Part shown: one piece after another, positions 14,701-28,900 of the stretch
Numbering within the stretch: the stretch's first letter is position 1
Layout of the letters: each line of letters begins with the position of its first letter
Source: Mesaphorura yosii
Taxonomy: Eukaryota; Arthropoda; Collembola; Poduromorpha; Tullbergiidae
Length of the DNA: 62,849 bases
Direction: 5' to 3'
Assembly (NCBI GenBank): GCA_009869945.1
Contig: WIXG01000405.1
Location: 1 to 62,849 of the forward strand
Made by a program: the position numbers and the translations under genes
The notes under the pieces: model-generated
Databases searched by the model: none
Told to the model about the DNA's origin: nothing
What the model saw: the letters and a program-made list of their open reading frames with translations, nothing else

Positions 14701-17700
14701 ATTACGAGAGAGAAATGCTGCCTAATTCCAAACACGAGCAAATGAATATTACAAATTACCAGCATTTCGCATTCTGCATTTTGCTTTTGCATTATGCACT
14801 GCTCGTGAGCACTTTGCATGGCAAAGCGGACTGGGGCTCAGCCTGACACGGTAGAAAGCTGAGCCGCAGTCATTTAAAAGTGGAATTTACAATTCAGACT
14901 GGCAGGACAAGCCAGGCAGCGCAGCGGAAAGCGTTGAATAATAAAAGGCGCACCGAGCGGCCAGACCAGCTAGGCTAGGCCGAAATGCGAACTCAGAAAG
15001 GACTCTGAATAGCTGAATCTTGTTCCTGAGTATTCTGAGCCTGCCTGCATGCATCATGTATGCGAGGCGAACAATAGAATACACCTGCTACTTGCTCCCC
15101 TGGGCCACTGTCACCGTGCGAGAAGAACCCGAGCACGTATACGAGAATGGCTGACTGGTCGGTGTGCAATTTCACGTCAGGAACAAGTTAAGCTGCTTTC
15201 CTGTCATTACTTCCGCGTCCGCGTCTGTGTCCTTGGCTAGCTAGGCTCAGACTCGTTCTACTTTTTGATAATTTGCTATTTGCTAATTGACTGCAACGCG
15301 ACTACGGCTGTGACTGCGACTCGGTAGGGTTCCGAGTCCAGTCTAAGGCAGGCTCACCTTGGCCTGACCTGGCCGGGCCAAATTAGCAAAGTTTCGCGAA
15401 AATATGATGTTGATAAGAAAACTGCTGAGTCGCCATTCTCGATTCGCCATCCCCAGTCGAGTGCCAATAAAATTTAACTACCACAATAACCATAATCATA
15501 AATTGCAATCGAGCTCGTGCCCGTTCTGTACCCGAATTCTAATTCTGCAAATTTTCTAGTGCGAGTGTGCTAATGCATCAATGAATTGAAGCCTAATGGG
15601 TATGGTAAGGCAAAGGAAACGATGAATGGATGAATAAACACAAGCTGGGGCAATTTCGAGCTGTGGCGTGGCAGATTCGCGAAAATTCGTGAGGCGCGCG
15701 CACGCCTGCAAATGATCGCCACTCTAATGGTCAGGTAAACTAAACTTTCAAGATCCAATTACAATTTCATCCGCTGGAATGTGTTTGATTCAGGAGCACA
15801 GAACAATAACGAGAGCGGCTTGAGTACGCGTACGAGAATGGTAATGGCAATCACAAAACTTTATCACTGTCCCGAATGGCTGACAAAAGCAGAAATTAAT
15901 TAAATCAAACTTTTGCAAGCTCGAGCAGCACAGCGACGATGAAGCGAACAATGAGCAATGAACAATGAAATGTAAAAGTTTCAAGTTCCAAGTTCTCGTC
16001 TCGTTCTCCTCGGGTTCGTGACTCCAGGCGCGGCGCGGCTTTACGTGGATGACGGCTGTCAATGTCAATTAACGAAATATGATGAATGTGAATGCTAGCC
16101 GTCCGTCGGTGGCTACTTTCTTAACAAGATTCTACAATTGCATATTTTGCACTTCGCGAATTGGCAAACTGGAGCTCAATTCCATACTGCGAATTTCTTC
16201 TCTTCGTTTCGCCACAGCTGCTGCTGTGAATTGGACGTTTATAGATTTTAATGACTGGGCTCAGTTTCGGCTCGGCTTGAATTTCGTAAGAGCTAAACTC
16301 GAAAGTCGAAACTTTGGCAATTATCAGCATTTCTTGGCCAACTTTCTTCCTTCGCACCGCTGAGCTGCAAAGGCTGCAAGGCAGCAATGTGCAAAGTTGG
16401 AGTCAAAGTCCACGTCCTTCGATGTCTGGCTGGCGTGTTCTTGTCAAGCCAAAGGTAAAGAACGAGAAGATGCTTGACTTGCTATTTGCTAAATACGACC
16501 ACGACCACGGCTACGGCACGAGTAAAATGAGTGATTAGATTAAACGACAGTAAATTTAGTGATTGATTACCAAATTGCTCGTTGGTTTGTTTGAATCTCG
16601 TGCATTCGTGCCTTGAGATTGGTCCGATAAAGATAAAGATATTAAATTCGTTCGCTATCGTTTCGTTTGTACAAGCTCGTAATGGTGATTGTAATTGATT
16701 TCTTCTTGGAAGACGAAAACGAACGAGACTGGACTCACTCGACCACGACCACGACGGTCATTAGAATTGGTAATATCTTAATGTCTTTAGTCTAATATCT
16801 TAAGTGGTTGTGAGCAAAGACCGAATTCGTATTCCGGAGTTCGAAGTACGTACGTGAATTTGTGTATCTTTCATGGGCGTGTCCCCCGAAACGAGCAACC
16901 GCGCCGCTCCAAACCGCGTGCACGAGGGCGTGTTCACATTTACATTAAATTAAGTACTCTTTGGCTTGGGTATCAGTAAACTTTTGATTAATGACTTGTT
17001 CAATCGTTAACTATAAAATGTCGAAGGAAGACGACACGACGACATGAAGGACACGATGCGAAAGGCGAAGTGAAAGTAAACTGATGTCGGCTAGAAAGAA
17101 TCGAGCTTCGAGCACAAAGTTTTTTCATTTACCGCAGCGATACGACACACACGATAGAAATTTAGAAATTTGGAATTCTGAAGAAGAGGATGATTTACAA
17201 ATTTTGATTGAATTTCTAAACTCAGGCCAGGCTGGAGCCTGAAAGAAATTTGAAATTCGATCGGTAAATATTTATTCAGGCGGGCACGGCAGCTGGCGAT
17301 TAGAATTCATTAAATTCTTACTTTCTTCGATCGTCTGCAGTGTTGTTCTTTTTTTAAGTTTTGTTGTTCTTCGCCGGCGGATCAAATTGTGAAACGGTAA
17401 AGTGGCTTAAGGATACAACACGAACGGTCAAAGTACGTCGATTCCAAATCAGGACCGAGGCAGAGACTGCTCGCCCTCAAACTCGTAAAGAAGTTACGCT
17501 AAGACGCTTAAAATGGACGACGACGGTATAAAGGAGCAAAAGGAAAAAGCAAAAGAGAGCACAAGCAGAGACAGAAAGCGACGAGCAACGACGAATTAAC
17601 AGGAGAAAGGAATTACTGTCGAGATTTTCTGAGAATTAGGAAATTTGTTTCTGGAGACCAGCTCAAAAAACTCGAATACTCAAAATACTAAAAAAAAAAC

Positions 17701-20700
17701 CTGTCTTGAAGGGCAATGGCAAAAAAACGAGAACGAAGACATACTCATTGTCCTCGAAACAAAACGACGATCATTATTTGCTCTGCTCACGGCTACGAGC
17801 ACGAAAAGCCGAACAGCCGAGAGGGAGCAGGCGAATGAAAAGCAGGGCAAAGCAGAACAGAGCAGCAGTGAGTAGAATTCTTTTTTATTACAAGTATCCC
17901 ATTAGGAATTGGTACTTGAAGCCAAGACTTACGCGCACGTAGCCTTTATTGTGTCATCATCCGTGCCGTGCGAGTGCCGTAAGCCTTGGTAGAAACAAAA
18001 CAAACTCTGGTCGCTCGCCTTGCCTTGCTCGAGCGACGCGTACGCGGATGGGAACTCGACAAGTGTAACGATCTCATTGCTCTCTACTCGTTGCTTTCAC
18101 TGTTCACCGTCGTCGTCCTCGTCGGTGAACGCTATTCGCAAACAAACAAATAAATAAAGCGTTCGCACAGGCCGAGCCCGGACGGATTGTCTTGCCTCTT
18201 GAAAACGCAATCGCCAAGCTGCTCATCTGCTCTTCATCTTGCTGCTATTGTACAAGTCAACAAGACAATCGCCATTCGCATTTCGCCAATCTGCTCACTT
18301 GCCTGGAGTGATTCACCCGAATTCTTCGCTCGTACTCGTGTTCGCGTGTGTAGGAATTAAAGTCCTCGTGCCCGCTACGTTGTTCGCTTTTAAGTTTGTA
18401 CTTTGTTCACTCGCAAACAGCGAATGGCAAATATTTGCTTTAATGCTCTGCTATTTTCATTCATTGGAAGGAGGGTTGACGAGCCTGATGACGTAAAACA
18501 ATCGTGCGTACAGCGAGCGAACGGTCGTACAAGAATATAATTGAAGGGATTAAGTTGATTACCCTGGCGCAATAACACGGATTAAGACCGGGACTAAGAA
18601 TGCTTGAATTGCCTGAATTGCCTGAATTGAGCCCGAGCCTGAAGTGGGACATGCCACGCCGTTGCCATTGCCGTATTCATGCTAAGTGCTAATCTGGTCC
18701 TTTGGACTTTGCTCTTTGTTCATTGCAGTGATGAGGTCGTGGACGTCGAGGAGTGGAAGAGGATGCGATCCGAGTCCTGTATCTGTCCCGACCATTTGGA
18801 CCAACTCTCAACATGTCCGGCTCACCAGGGCCAGGGATCGGTGAGCACTTTCACTCTACTCTGCTCTGCTTAACACATTTAGTGTACAGAACACAAAGAT
18901 CATCTGGCCGGGCGTGGGCGAGATGACGAGCGGAAATTGGATTTGGGACTTTGTGCTTGATGTTTTGTAACTCTGGCCAGAATACAATACAGATACAAAC
19001 TAAAGCTTAGTTTACGTCATGACCACAACTCATGAATCATGAGCCGAATGTGAATCAGGGCCAGCCACGCATTTGTCGCCGTCTCCGTCTTCAAGACCAA
19101 AACAATGCCAATGCCAACCAAAGAAAGAGAAAGTTGTCCTGAGATTGAGTCTCATCCAGTCCAGCATCCATGAATACTCGTCGCGTAGCATATGCACAGA
19201 GTCACCATCGCCGCCACCGCGGCCGTCACTGTCACGAAACACCCACGACAAGATTCATATCATAATGCCATGTGAGCTGAGAGCCAAGCCGAGAACTTCG
19301 ACGTAAATGGCCGGTCTTCTTGGATCAAGCCGCCAGCCGCGCTCGGCTTTTCGTTGTTATTCATAAACTTTTATGACAAACTTCATCTTGCCTTGGCCGC
19401 CTTGTCTTGCTTTGGCGTGGGCTTGGACTTGGGTTTTTCATACAACTTTGTGAGCATATACGAATTGGTTGGCAAACTTGTTCATTTCATCATCTTATTA
19501 GCCATATTAAATAATAAAATATTCGTCCAACATCTGCGGCCTAAATTCTATTTTTAGCTTAGGAATGCGTGCGTCGTACCGTGCCGGGCCTTGTTTTGTT
19601 TACAAACAGGCACGAGCTCGGCCTGGTCTGTCCTGAGATTTAATAGAATTAAATTGCCGTACTGCGTTTGCGTTTGAAGTGAAAATAGAATCTCGGAGTC
19701 CAGAAATAGATTCATTCGAGATTACGTCAAGCCAGACCTAGCCAAGCCACGCACACGAACGGTGAAAAAACAGCTTTCATTCAAAAATCCAATAACGTGC
19801 ACATGCGTATTCGAACAAGATGCAGGACAGCACGGCACGGAGAAAGTTCAAAGCAAAGCACGGCGCAAAGGAAAGGAATGAAAAGATCCACGACCGCCAC
19901 TTTTGCTTTTGTCGCCGCGAGCACGAGCACGAGCACGAGCGTGAGCGTGAAAGGCGAGCCCCACGCAAATATTTAATATATTATCCGATCGAGCGTCGAC
20001 GCGAGTGTATCAAAACATTTTGATCATTTCCTCCTTTCAATCACGATCGCCATCACAAGCCCAGGCGTTCAGATCGTAAATTGAATTTATCATCCAGAAT
20101 TGGTTTAACTCCAGCGTCAGCCTTGACAAGTGCCATCGACTCCTAAGAGGAATACGAATAAATATGCAATACGTGAAAAACACCAAAGCGAAGCGTCCTT
20201 TCCTCAAGAGAATTGCCAGAGATGCAATATTTCGTGCTCGTGCTCGTACTCGTATTTCGTTTGAAGTCGTGGCTTGCCTTGTTGCTTTACTTCATTGCTT
20301 TGCAGTGCAACGAAAGTGAAAGCAAGTCAAGTCAATAGCCTTTGAATTCTTCGCATTCAGTCAGTCAATGATGAGTGTCGAGTCGAGACTCGTAGGTAAC
20401 TACGTTCAAGTTTCTTTGAAATCTTGAAAGGCAACTCGCTCGCGATGGCGAGACAAGACGGCATGTCTGCGACGATACTTGAAAGAGATTACGAATACGA
20501 ATACCGAGGAAGCATATGTAATAAGATCCGTTTTGTAGTCGTACAGCACGTCATGGCATACTAGCACGTTCTATTGTAATGTGATGCGTATGTGAAAGTG
20601 ATTGATGAATCATGATAATGACGTATCATCATCACAAAGCTTCGCATGGGAATCTCATCATTTAGGAATAGGAATCTGATACGCTACGCGATGCTGATGC

Positions 20701-23700
20701 TGATTTCATTGTACTTTGGACTCCAGTCACTTATTATCATTTCCAGGCGGTGGGGACGGCCTGCAGACAATCTGCCACAAAACCGCAGCAAAAGCGCGCC
20801 ATTTTGGAGTTGGAACTCCATTTCCATCAACTATCAACTTTCGCTGCGAAAGAGATATTTCAAAGAAGTGTGTAGAAAGTTCTATTTTCCAACTCGCAAA
20901 GTGGCTGTGGCTGCGCCGTAGCGTGCCATGGCCTTAAGCTAATTCAAATATTCTACGGTGGCACAGTGGCAGTGGCAGAAGGAAAAGGAAAAGATGGTTC
21001 GGTTTGAAGAGTTGATTTAATTTCAGGCAGACAGGCACTACGCTTTGGTGCGAGTGCTAAGTGCCTCCTGCCTGCGTCTGCTGGAAAGATAAAAGAGAAA
21101 TTATGGCAATCGCAGCAGGCAAGGCAGGGCAAGGCAATAAAGAGAAAAGTAAACAAAAGTAAAAAGTAAATGCTGAAGCACTTCGCCGGCGTCGCCGTCG
21201 CGTGAGTGAAGAAATCTCGTTCGCGTCCACGTCCACTTCCACGGCGATGATTTAATGCATGCCTTGTAAATACAAATCCATTTACGAGAAATGAGCAGAA
21301 TTGTCGGGTACTAAATTAGGCTCGGCTCGGCGGGCTCGGCGTAAGGCGTTAATGGGCTGGGCTCAAGACACTCAAGGACGAAGGATTTATTAACAATCCG
21401 CTAATAACCGACCTGATTCGGCTCGCAATTCTGAACGGCTGAGCTAAGACCAGAAATCCATCGCCAGCATCGCGTGCGCGTGGGAGGATTTTCCGATGTA
21501 ATTTGCATTCCATGACCATGCGGTTTGATAGCAGCTGATAACAAGCAGCCTGTGTCTTTGCATATTTTGGCCGAAACCCGCAGGCAACTTTCTTGACCAA
21601 ATATTTGCGTATTTGCCTTTCCTGGTACGGGTGACGATGAGCCATTCACTTTTCACTTATCTGCAAAACCATGCATTCGCGAAATTCAAGTTGAATCAAG
21701 TAACAAACCGCACGAACGTGGCGCGGGTTTTAATCATGACGTGATTAAACACTAAACAGTGACGTAATGGAGCGATGAATGAATGAAATTCTTCGGCGTT
21801 TGGCTCAAGTTGTTTAATTCGTCTATCGTAATTTCTTGCTAAACGGCCCCGCCAAGCGCAAAGGCAAAAGCAAAGGCGAGGCCAAGCACCACTTGTGTAT
21901 ATAGTAATTCGATCACCAAAGCAGAAAGCAAAAGTAAAAGAGCACAAACCCAAATTCCATTCCATTTGCTAGAGATCAAAGGAACAGTGGAACTTTTCCC
22001 GTTCCCATTCGCCTTTGATGCTGAGACTCTCACGACTCCAGTTTTTAATTGTTGCCTTTTAATTCCTTTGCAGAAGCTTCCGCGGTGGTGCGCCAACCGC
22101 CTCCGCTGCTTTGCCACCCTCTGGATTTTCTGTTCGAGCTATTGCCGTGTGGATCGTGATCCCGACGACCCCGAAGAACTGGAGGACGAGCACGTCTCGC
22201 CCGGGTGCGGCACACCAGCGAGTGTCGAGACTCCGCTGCAGTCGTCCGTCTCACGCTGCACGTCGCTGAATGTGATTCGGGACCCGCTGGCCGTCGGTGG
22301 CGGTGGCGCAAGTGGCCAAGTCCCGGGCCAGACACCGACGAGGAGGACGGACGTGCTCGTGAGCTCAGGTGTGCATCTCTCGCATCCGGCGACTGGAGTC
22401 AACACGCATTCGCATACACACTCTGAAGGTAAGCTAATTAAAATTCATGTGGATGAAGACAGCAGGTGTAAATTGTCGTTTTCTAGCCGCAGCGCAGTGT
22501 GGGCGCCTCGCAATTTCCTGCCCACCGAAGCGACACGACGCGAATAATTCAGAATTGCGCAGGTGGTAGAAAGCTTTTAGAGTAAATTGGGAAGAAGAGA
22601 CTTCCTTTCATTTTCTCGACTTTCTTGCAGTGCAGTGCAGTCTAGAATTCCGAGCACAGTGTAAAAAGATGGCTGGTCCGGCCCTGTGATGTAAAGCGCC
22701 AGTCGTTTTGGCTTTCACCATTCAGCACATTTTATTTTGCACAGTAGTGCGGTGCGGCACTTTAGCATGGAGCACATGAGCACTTGAAATGTATGAAAGA
22801 GTCCTGTCCTGGAAAGGCAAAGGAAAAGGAAGGAAGTGACATGATGGCTGATAGGAAATGGGAAAGTCAAGTGACGGCAAGCGAGCAGGAAAAGGAAACT
22901 CGATCCGATACAAAATACCACCCGCAGCGGCAAAGGCAATGGCACTGAGAGTGCGGGCAAGCGAGCGAAAAGCACCACCAAATGTCAATATGACCCATGC
23001 AGGGAATGGCCATGAGAAAAGATGAAAGTGAAATGGCACACTTTTGCATTTGCTGCCTTCGTCGCACGGCGCGGCACGGCTCGTTGACTTTTCTTCTTTT
23101 TTGTCCCATGCAAAAATGTGATACTTCACAAACTCGAATGCGACCCGAAATCGAAATTCAGTAAAACTTTTGATGATTCAGTATGAATGGACCGAGACGG
23201 ACGGACTGCTTTTGCTGCCTTCCGCGGCTGGGCTGGGCTCGGAGATAAAACGTCCTTCAGTCGCCCGGAGATATCTTCATGTCTCGTCTATTGGATTTCG
23301 CAAAGGCACCGGTCCGCGTCGGCGGCGTACGCAAAATTGGTCGGGCAGAATGGCGCGGTGCGGCACAATGAAAATAGGAAAAGTTTCTCAGATTTGCGGG
23401 TAGCGCGAGGTCGAGTTTGACTTGGGCTTTTGGTTTGATGTGATAAGAAAGTTGTGAATTGTGTCGTGTCGAAAGTTGATAGTTGAAGAAGTGCTTCTTC
23501 TGCTTCTCCTTTTGTCGAGCGTATAAATCAAATTACAGTTCGGCAGAAACTGAAACTTGGCCCAAGTCCTGTCCTGTCCGGGTTCTTTCTGGCATTGACA
23601 AGGGTTAAGGGCGCGGGCGACGATGTGGCGCCTATCAAAGTTGATCAAAGTCTGGGCCGAGCATCTGCTGACTGCTGACTGTTCTCCTTGTCTTGTTTCA

Positions 23701-24447
23701 GGTACTACAAATGGCAAGCTTCCGGGCAGCGATTCCGTGTACACGATCCTGATTCGGATTCCCGGTGAGATGGAAGGCAAGAACGCGTCGATTCGCATGA
23801 TTCAGGAACCCGGTCCTTTGCCACCGCTTCCGGCGCACGCCAAAGCCAAGCTTGTCTCCAGTAACCCGTCGGAGTACAGCTACACAAACAGGCAGATTGG
23901 AGCAGCAGCAGCAGCAGCAGGAATCGGGCCAGGCGGTGCCGCGGCCCACACCAACTCGGACAGTGCTGGAGGAGTTCCCCGTCGTCCCTCCTCCGCGCTG
24001 CCGCCGCTGAACGCGAAAGTCATCCCGAAGCCCCTTACTTCAAAATCCTCGGCCGGTACAATCTCCTCCACGTCCACGAACCCTTCCACGGTCGTTCAGC
24101 AGCAGATGACGTCCCAGGTAGCCCCCAAGAGCAAGAAGAAGCGGAAGAACCAGGAGAAGAAGCAGGAAAAGAAGGCCGCCAAGACCCTCTCCGCCATTCT
24201 CCTCACGTTCATCGTCACATGGACGCCGTACAACATCCTCGTCCTCCTCCGCACGGTGCTGGAGGAAGAGGCGATCCCGGAAGTCGCCTGGAACATTGTC
24301 TACTATCTGTGCTACATCAATTCCACAATCAACCCGATGTGCTACGCGCTCTGCAACGCGTCGTTCCGCCGCACGTACGTCCGCATCCTCACCTGCAAGT
24401 GGGACAACTCCAAGCGGCAGGCGGTGAATCGGGGCTTTTACAATTAA
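11715..24447 (+). CDS. mAChR-A: Muscarinic acetylcholine receptor, A-type GPCR
   Basis: This is a seven-transmembrane acetylcholine receptor, 753 residues, acting at the plasma membrane; A-type invertebrate receptors couple to Gq. Exons: 11715-12445, 13110-13427, 18729-18840, 22074-22428, 23702-24447; all phases agree. The N-terminus (about 130 residues) is Gly/Ser-rich with NLS and NWT glycosylation sites. TM1 is near 134-158. The TM3 segment [20 protein letters not shown] carries the amine-binding Asp and DRY at about 232-234. The long third intracellular loop spans exons 2-5 and includes the family motif [10 protein letters not shown] and a KKKRK basic stretch. TM6 has TWTPYN and TM7 has NPMCY near 716-720. 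The start at 11715 is the first in-frame ATG; a second lies at 11730. Introns of 5.3 and 3.2 kb contrast with the short introns elsewhere. Untranslated 5' exons are not resolved. Family assignment is secure; the subtype rests on motif recall. Confidence 0.93.
12446..13109 (+). other. Intron 1 of the muscarinic receptor
   Basis: The intron has donor GTAAAG at 12446 and acceptor TTTTCGCAG ending at 13109, splitting an Arg codon (AG|A) in the second intracellular loop. I see no other gene in it. Confidence 0.8.
13428..18728 (+). other. Intron 2 of the muscarinic receptor (5.3 kb)
   Basis: The intron runs from donor GTGAGC to acceptor TTGTTCATTGCAG. It is AT-rich with scattered short open frames. 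None is a convincing exon, and no transposon ends were recognised. Being the largest intron of the receptor, it is a plausible place for enhancers, but nothing specific is identifiable. Confidence 0.6.
18841..22073 (+). other. Intron 3 of the muscarinic receptor (3.2 kb)
   Basis: The intron starts GTGAGC at 18841 and ends TTTGCAG at 22073. A CGAGCACGAGCACGAGC-type simple repeat lies near 19917-19950. Nothing coding is recognised. Confidence 0.6.
22429..23701 (+). other. Intron 4 of the muscarinic receptor (1.3 kb)
   Basis: The intron starts GTAAGC at 22429 and ends CTTGTTTCAG at 23701 and splits a Gly codon (G|GT). Antisense open frames inside it look like frame shadows, and nothing else is recognised. 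Confidence 0.6.
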
Positions 24448-25416
24448 CCGTCGTGAAGTGTCGTCAGTCGTCAGTGTCTGTCGTGCTGCTACTGCTGTTT
24501 AGGTGTCAAATGTCAAAGTCAAACTTAATTAGTTGTACTGATTCCGAGCTGCTGGTCTGAGCTTGTAATTGTAATTACTCGTCACCTCAAATTAAGTACG
24601 TACGTGGTTACGGCTATGAGTACGAGTACGACTACGATTTCCATTAAAATGTTCATCTCTGTGTAATTAAATTAAGCTACGGGTGCTGTCAGGCTGTAGG
24701 TAGATCAAATTCAAATTTGGAGCGACAAATGCACAAATCCTTGAGACTGCATTAATTCTAATGTCTAATCCAAAACCAAAACCAGAAAACTGAAACTAAA
24801 CTGCTTCCGGCTCGCGCGTGGCGACTTCCAGCCCGCAATTTAGATGGAGATTAGAACCTCTTGGACGAACGTGAACGAAATCAAGTATGCAGCAGCTTCT
24901 TATAAATTGAATCTTCAGTTAGCAGCGGCCATCAGCCAAAGCCATATTTTAGACTCCAGACCACTTGTTAATTGCTAATTGCATTTCAGTGTAGTATCAT
25001 CGTCAGTTGTCTAGTGTAGTCAGTCAAGTAAATTAAGTAAGTAAACGATCTCTGTTCGTATAAATGTAATTGGAGTACAGCATCTTGAATTGAATTGCAA
25101 ATTGCGTCTGTGTCTGTATATTTTATAATTGTGTTGTGGATTGTGGCGTGGTTTTGCTCAATTGTGGTCCTCATTCCTAAACAAAACGAAACAACATCAC
25201 GACGAACACGAGACGAATTCTGTAATTATACGAAATCGTATCGTATTTCGTATCGCAGAGCAGCTGGCACTGCACTGCAACTGCTTTCACTGTTCAATTA
25301 AATACTATAACCTCCACTATAATACTAAATTACCAATTAGGTGCACACGCGCGCAATCGACAGATTAAATTATGTGACGTCAACACGTGGATGTTTTGTA
25401 TTTACGGAGAAAACCA

Positions 25417-25422
25417 AATAAA
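25417..25422 (+). terminator. Poly(A) signal of the muscarinic receptor
   Basis: An AATAAA hexamer about 970 bases after the receptor stop is the best candidate signal. The sequence from 24448 to here would be the 3' UTR and holds no convincing gene. Confidence 0.5.
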
Positions 25423-25470
25423 AACGAATCAAATTAAAATCAAGGGCATGGCAGAGTTTTGGTATTGCGT

Positions 25471-25476
25471 TTTATT
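25471..25476 (-). terminator. Poly(A) signal of CDC27
   Basis: TTTATT on the + strand is AATAAA on the - strand, 460 bases after the CDC27 stop. It lies about 50 bases from the receptor signal on the other strand, so the two genes end almost back to back. Confidence 0.5.
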
Positions 25477-25935
25477 ACATTTGCCATTTGCATTTTGTTG
25501 GTGAGCCGAATTTGATGACAATTAATTTTAGTACGCTACAGACATCAAATTTGGCTTGACTCGACTCGACTTGGCCTAGCAAGGAATTTTCTGGCACACG
25601 TACACGTTGACACTTATACAAATTCGTATTTCATAGTCTATTCATTTACGACCTTCCTAATTGTACAAATTGCAGTTTCAGTTTACAGAATTCCACTTTC
25701 ACTCTCACGGCACTAATTAAGTTACAATTTCATTTGTACGTATACGTATAAAGTAGAAGTAATTATAATAATACAAATACAAGATATATAATTTAGAAAA
25801 CGAAAACATGATATATAAATTATGTGACAATGACAATGACGACAGGATAGCAGCGACACGACACGAGATAGGGAAAGTGACAGGCGAAGAAGAAACCAGG
25901 GTCAAGGTCAAGGGCTTCGGGCTTGTTGGTGCGGA

Positions 25936-28900
25936 CTACAGCGAGACTTCGTTCACTCCGTCTGAGATCTCGTCCAGAATTTCCTGTTCGTGTTGTGCCC
26001 CAAAATAGTACGATGACGAGGTACGTCGCATGGACGGCGGGCCCATGGAACTGCCCGCTGACGCCGGGAGGGACGGTCCTGCGCTGGTCGCATTGATGGA
26101 ACGAGAGAGAATTGGCTCGATGGACTCTTTGATCTGATTATTGGCACCCTTCGGGTCGAGATCCGTCGCCCACGAGAAGTGCAGCAAAGCCTTGTGCGTC
26201 TCGCCCTTCCGCGAGTAAATCTTGGCCATAAGAAAGTAGACCAGCGACTCCTTTGGCACGATGAGCTTGAGTTCTTCGAGTTCGTCGAGCGCATCTTCGA
26301 GGCGGTTTACGGCAAAGAGCACTGAAGCTCGGTGGAATTTGCAGAGTGGGTTCTTTGGGTTTGCCTTCAGCGCCTTCGCGAAGGTGGCCAGTGACTTTTC
26401 GGTGCGAGATTCAGCGTGCTGGACGACGCCCAGGTGGCAAAGTAACACAGAATTGTTTGGATGAATGGCGAGGGCTTTGCGGTAATAAACTTCGGCTCGC
26501 GTGAACCGCTCCTGCTTGTAGAAAATCATGCCCATGCCGTACCACGCATTGTAGTGTCGAGGATCCAGTCGTGACGCGTTGCGGAAGGCCATCATTGCTT
26601 TCTCCAGTTCTTCAGTCGCGACGTACTCGTGTCCCAGCAGAGTGTAACTGTACGCGTAGCGAGGATCCGCCTGAATGGCGCGCTTAAAATACGTGATTGC
26701 AGTCTCGTGCTCTTTCTGGAGGCTAAAGCAGTTCCCAGCAGCTATCCACGTAGAAACTTGACTCTTGTCGGCCAGGAGCAGGTCATGGGCGAGGGCTGAC
26801 AACTCGATTTCTTTTTGAAGGTGCCATAAAGCAGTGCTGAGCCACTCCAACCCTTCGAAGCGGTAAGGCTCCTTTCTTCGCATCAGCTGGTAATATCTGC
26901 GTAAACCAAATTTCAAATTAGAATAAGCCCAAGCGACAGACCTGGTTGTCTATTAATTTCATGGGAATATTCAGAAAGTCTTACTTGATTGCCTCTTCGT
27001 AAGCACCCATTTCAAAGAAAGCTTTCGCTATCAGGGAGAGGAATGAACCAGACTCTTTTTGCTGTGACTCCGAAGCGAGCAGAGTTTGTGCAGCTTCATT
27101 ACACTCGAAACGGCTAAGTTGGAGGTACGCTTTTCCCATTTCTCGTAACAGCGCCATTAAACCCTCTGAAATAAAGAAAATTGAAAAAATGTAAGCAATA
27201 TTCTCAATGATGAGCACTGCAGACTGCAGATCGCAGTAACATCTTTGATTTTACCTGCTGCCGATTTCTGTAGTTGTACTCCTTTGACCTCCAGATCCTT
27301 CGGCGTTCCTTGCAGACTCAAGTACACCGACTTATCAGTCATTGGATGCGAATTCATAAAAATGAAGTCCGATCGCGCGGTCAGATCCGCATCAGCCTCG
27401 ATTATGCAAGACGGAATGTCAGCTTCACCACCCAGCACAGCGGCATTTTTCTTATTCTCTTGTGACGTGGTTTTGGGGGTTCGTAGACGATTTTTGCGGT
27501 TTGGGGATTTGCTGCCTGCATTCAAGCGAGAAATTGCTGGCGGGGTTTTGTTATTTTCCTGCAAAGAAGTAAGCAACTCAATCAGTATTGGACTTTACGA
27601 TTAAAGGGGAAAGGACATCGAAATATACGAAATCGTATAAACTCACCTTTACGGAAACATTTGAATTTGAGAACAGTCTGGAACTTCTGCGTACTACGTT
27701 GGTCGCGTTGAGCGGCGACTGTGCAGCAGGGGTCGATGGTGACAAGACAGCTTGCTGCTGCTGCTGCCACGAGGGTGGCACACGTAAACATTGCTGTTAT
27801 TTACATAATTCAATTGTGAACTCAACAAACAAGAGAGCGACAGTAAAGAAAATGTGTTCGGGTCAGGGCTACCCTTACTGGACGGAAAATTGTGCAAAGT
27901 GCAAGGAGGCTTTGGAAAGAGTGAGGAATTTTAGGATTTGTGTAGGGAAGGCAAAACGCAGAGGATGTGGAAGGTCATGGATTCAGTGATTGGAGGAATT
28001 GGTCAACGTTTCACATCTTATAATGAATGTTTATATTTCGTATCTCACCTTTTTCGTTCTCGGCTCTGACAGCTCATGTAAATTTGATGTGATGCCCATA
28101 AATGGAGAATGTAATGTGCTGTGAATGTTTAACGAATCGGGGGAACTGTCGATTGGGAGAAAACCGAACCTAAACTCGATAAATTCAAATCACATGTTAA
28201 AATCTATGGCCGCAATGGCAATGATAAATGTAGTTATTAATTGAACTTACGTCGACGCGGCTTGACTGTACCCCGTGTTTGTCGGCGTGCTCGTAAATAG
28301 GTTTCTGTACTTGGGTGGTCGATTCTTGTTTGACGGATGAAGAATGCCCATTTCTTCTCCAATCGGTGTGGAATTTATGATTGGGCTCATGTGACGAGCC
28401 GGAGAATTTGAGAACTTATCGATTGGAGCTTTGTGTGGCTCACCAGCGCCACCCGTTTGACCCGTCATTACAATATTTTGTGCTCCGTGACACATTGAAA
28501 AATTTGATAGATGTGAAAGCTGGAAAACTTCTTCCGGGTCAACATTTTCACCCAGTGAGCACAGTTTGCAGTATGACTCCCAAAGGAACGGATTAGCTTT
28601 CAGACTGGCCAGGTAGGCTTCCTTTGCGATCTCCTGCCGATCGGTTGCCGTACAAATTCGGCCCAGGATCTGATGCGCGAATGGAGTTGAGTCGCCATAC
28701 CTGGAAGCCATGGTTTGCGGGTTCAAAGATGCCGTTGCTGGTATGGCGAGGAGTCCTTCAGCCTCGTGGAATTTTTCCATTTCAGCGCAACATAGGGTCA
28801 TGAGGTATCTACACCGATTATTTGAAAACTCGTTATTCTTGAGCAGGTCGTAGCACTGGAGTTTGCGTCCACCACGGAAGTACGCGGTGGCCAACAAAAA

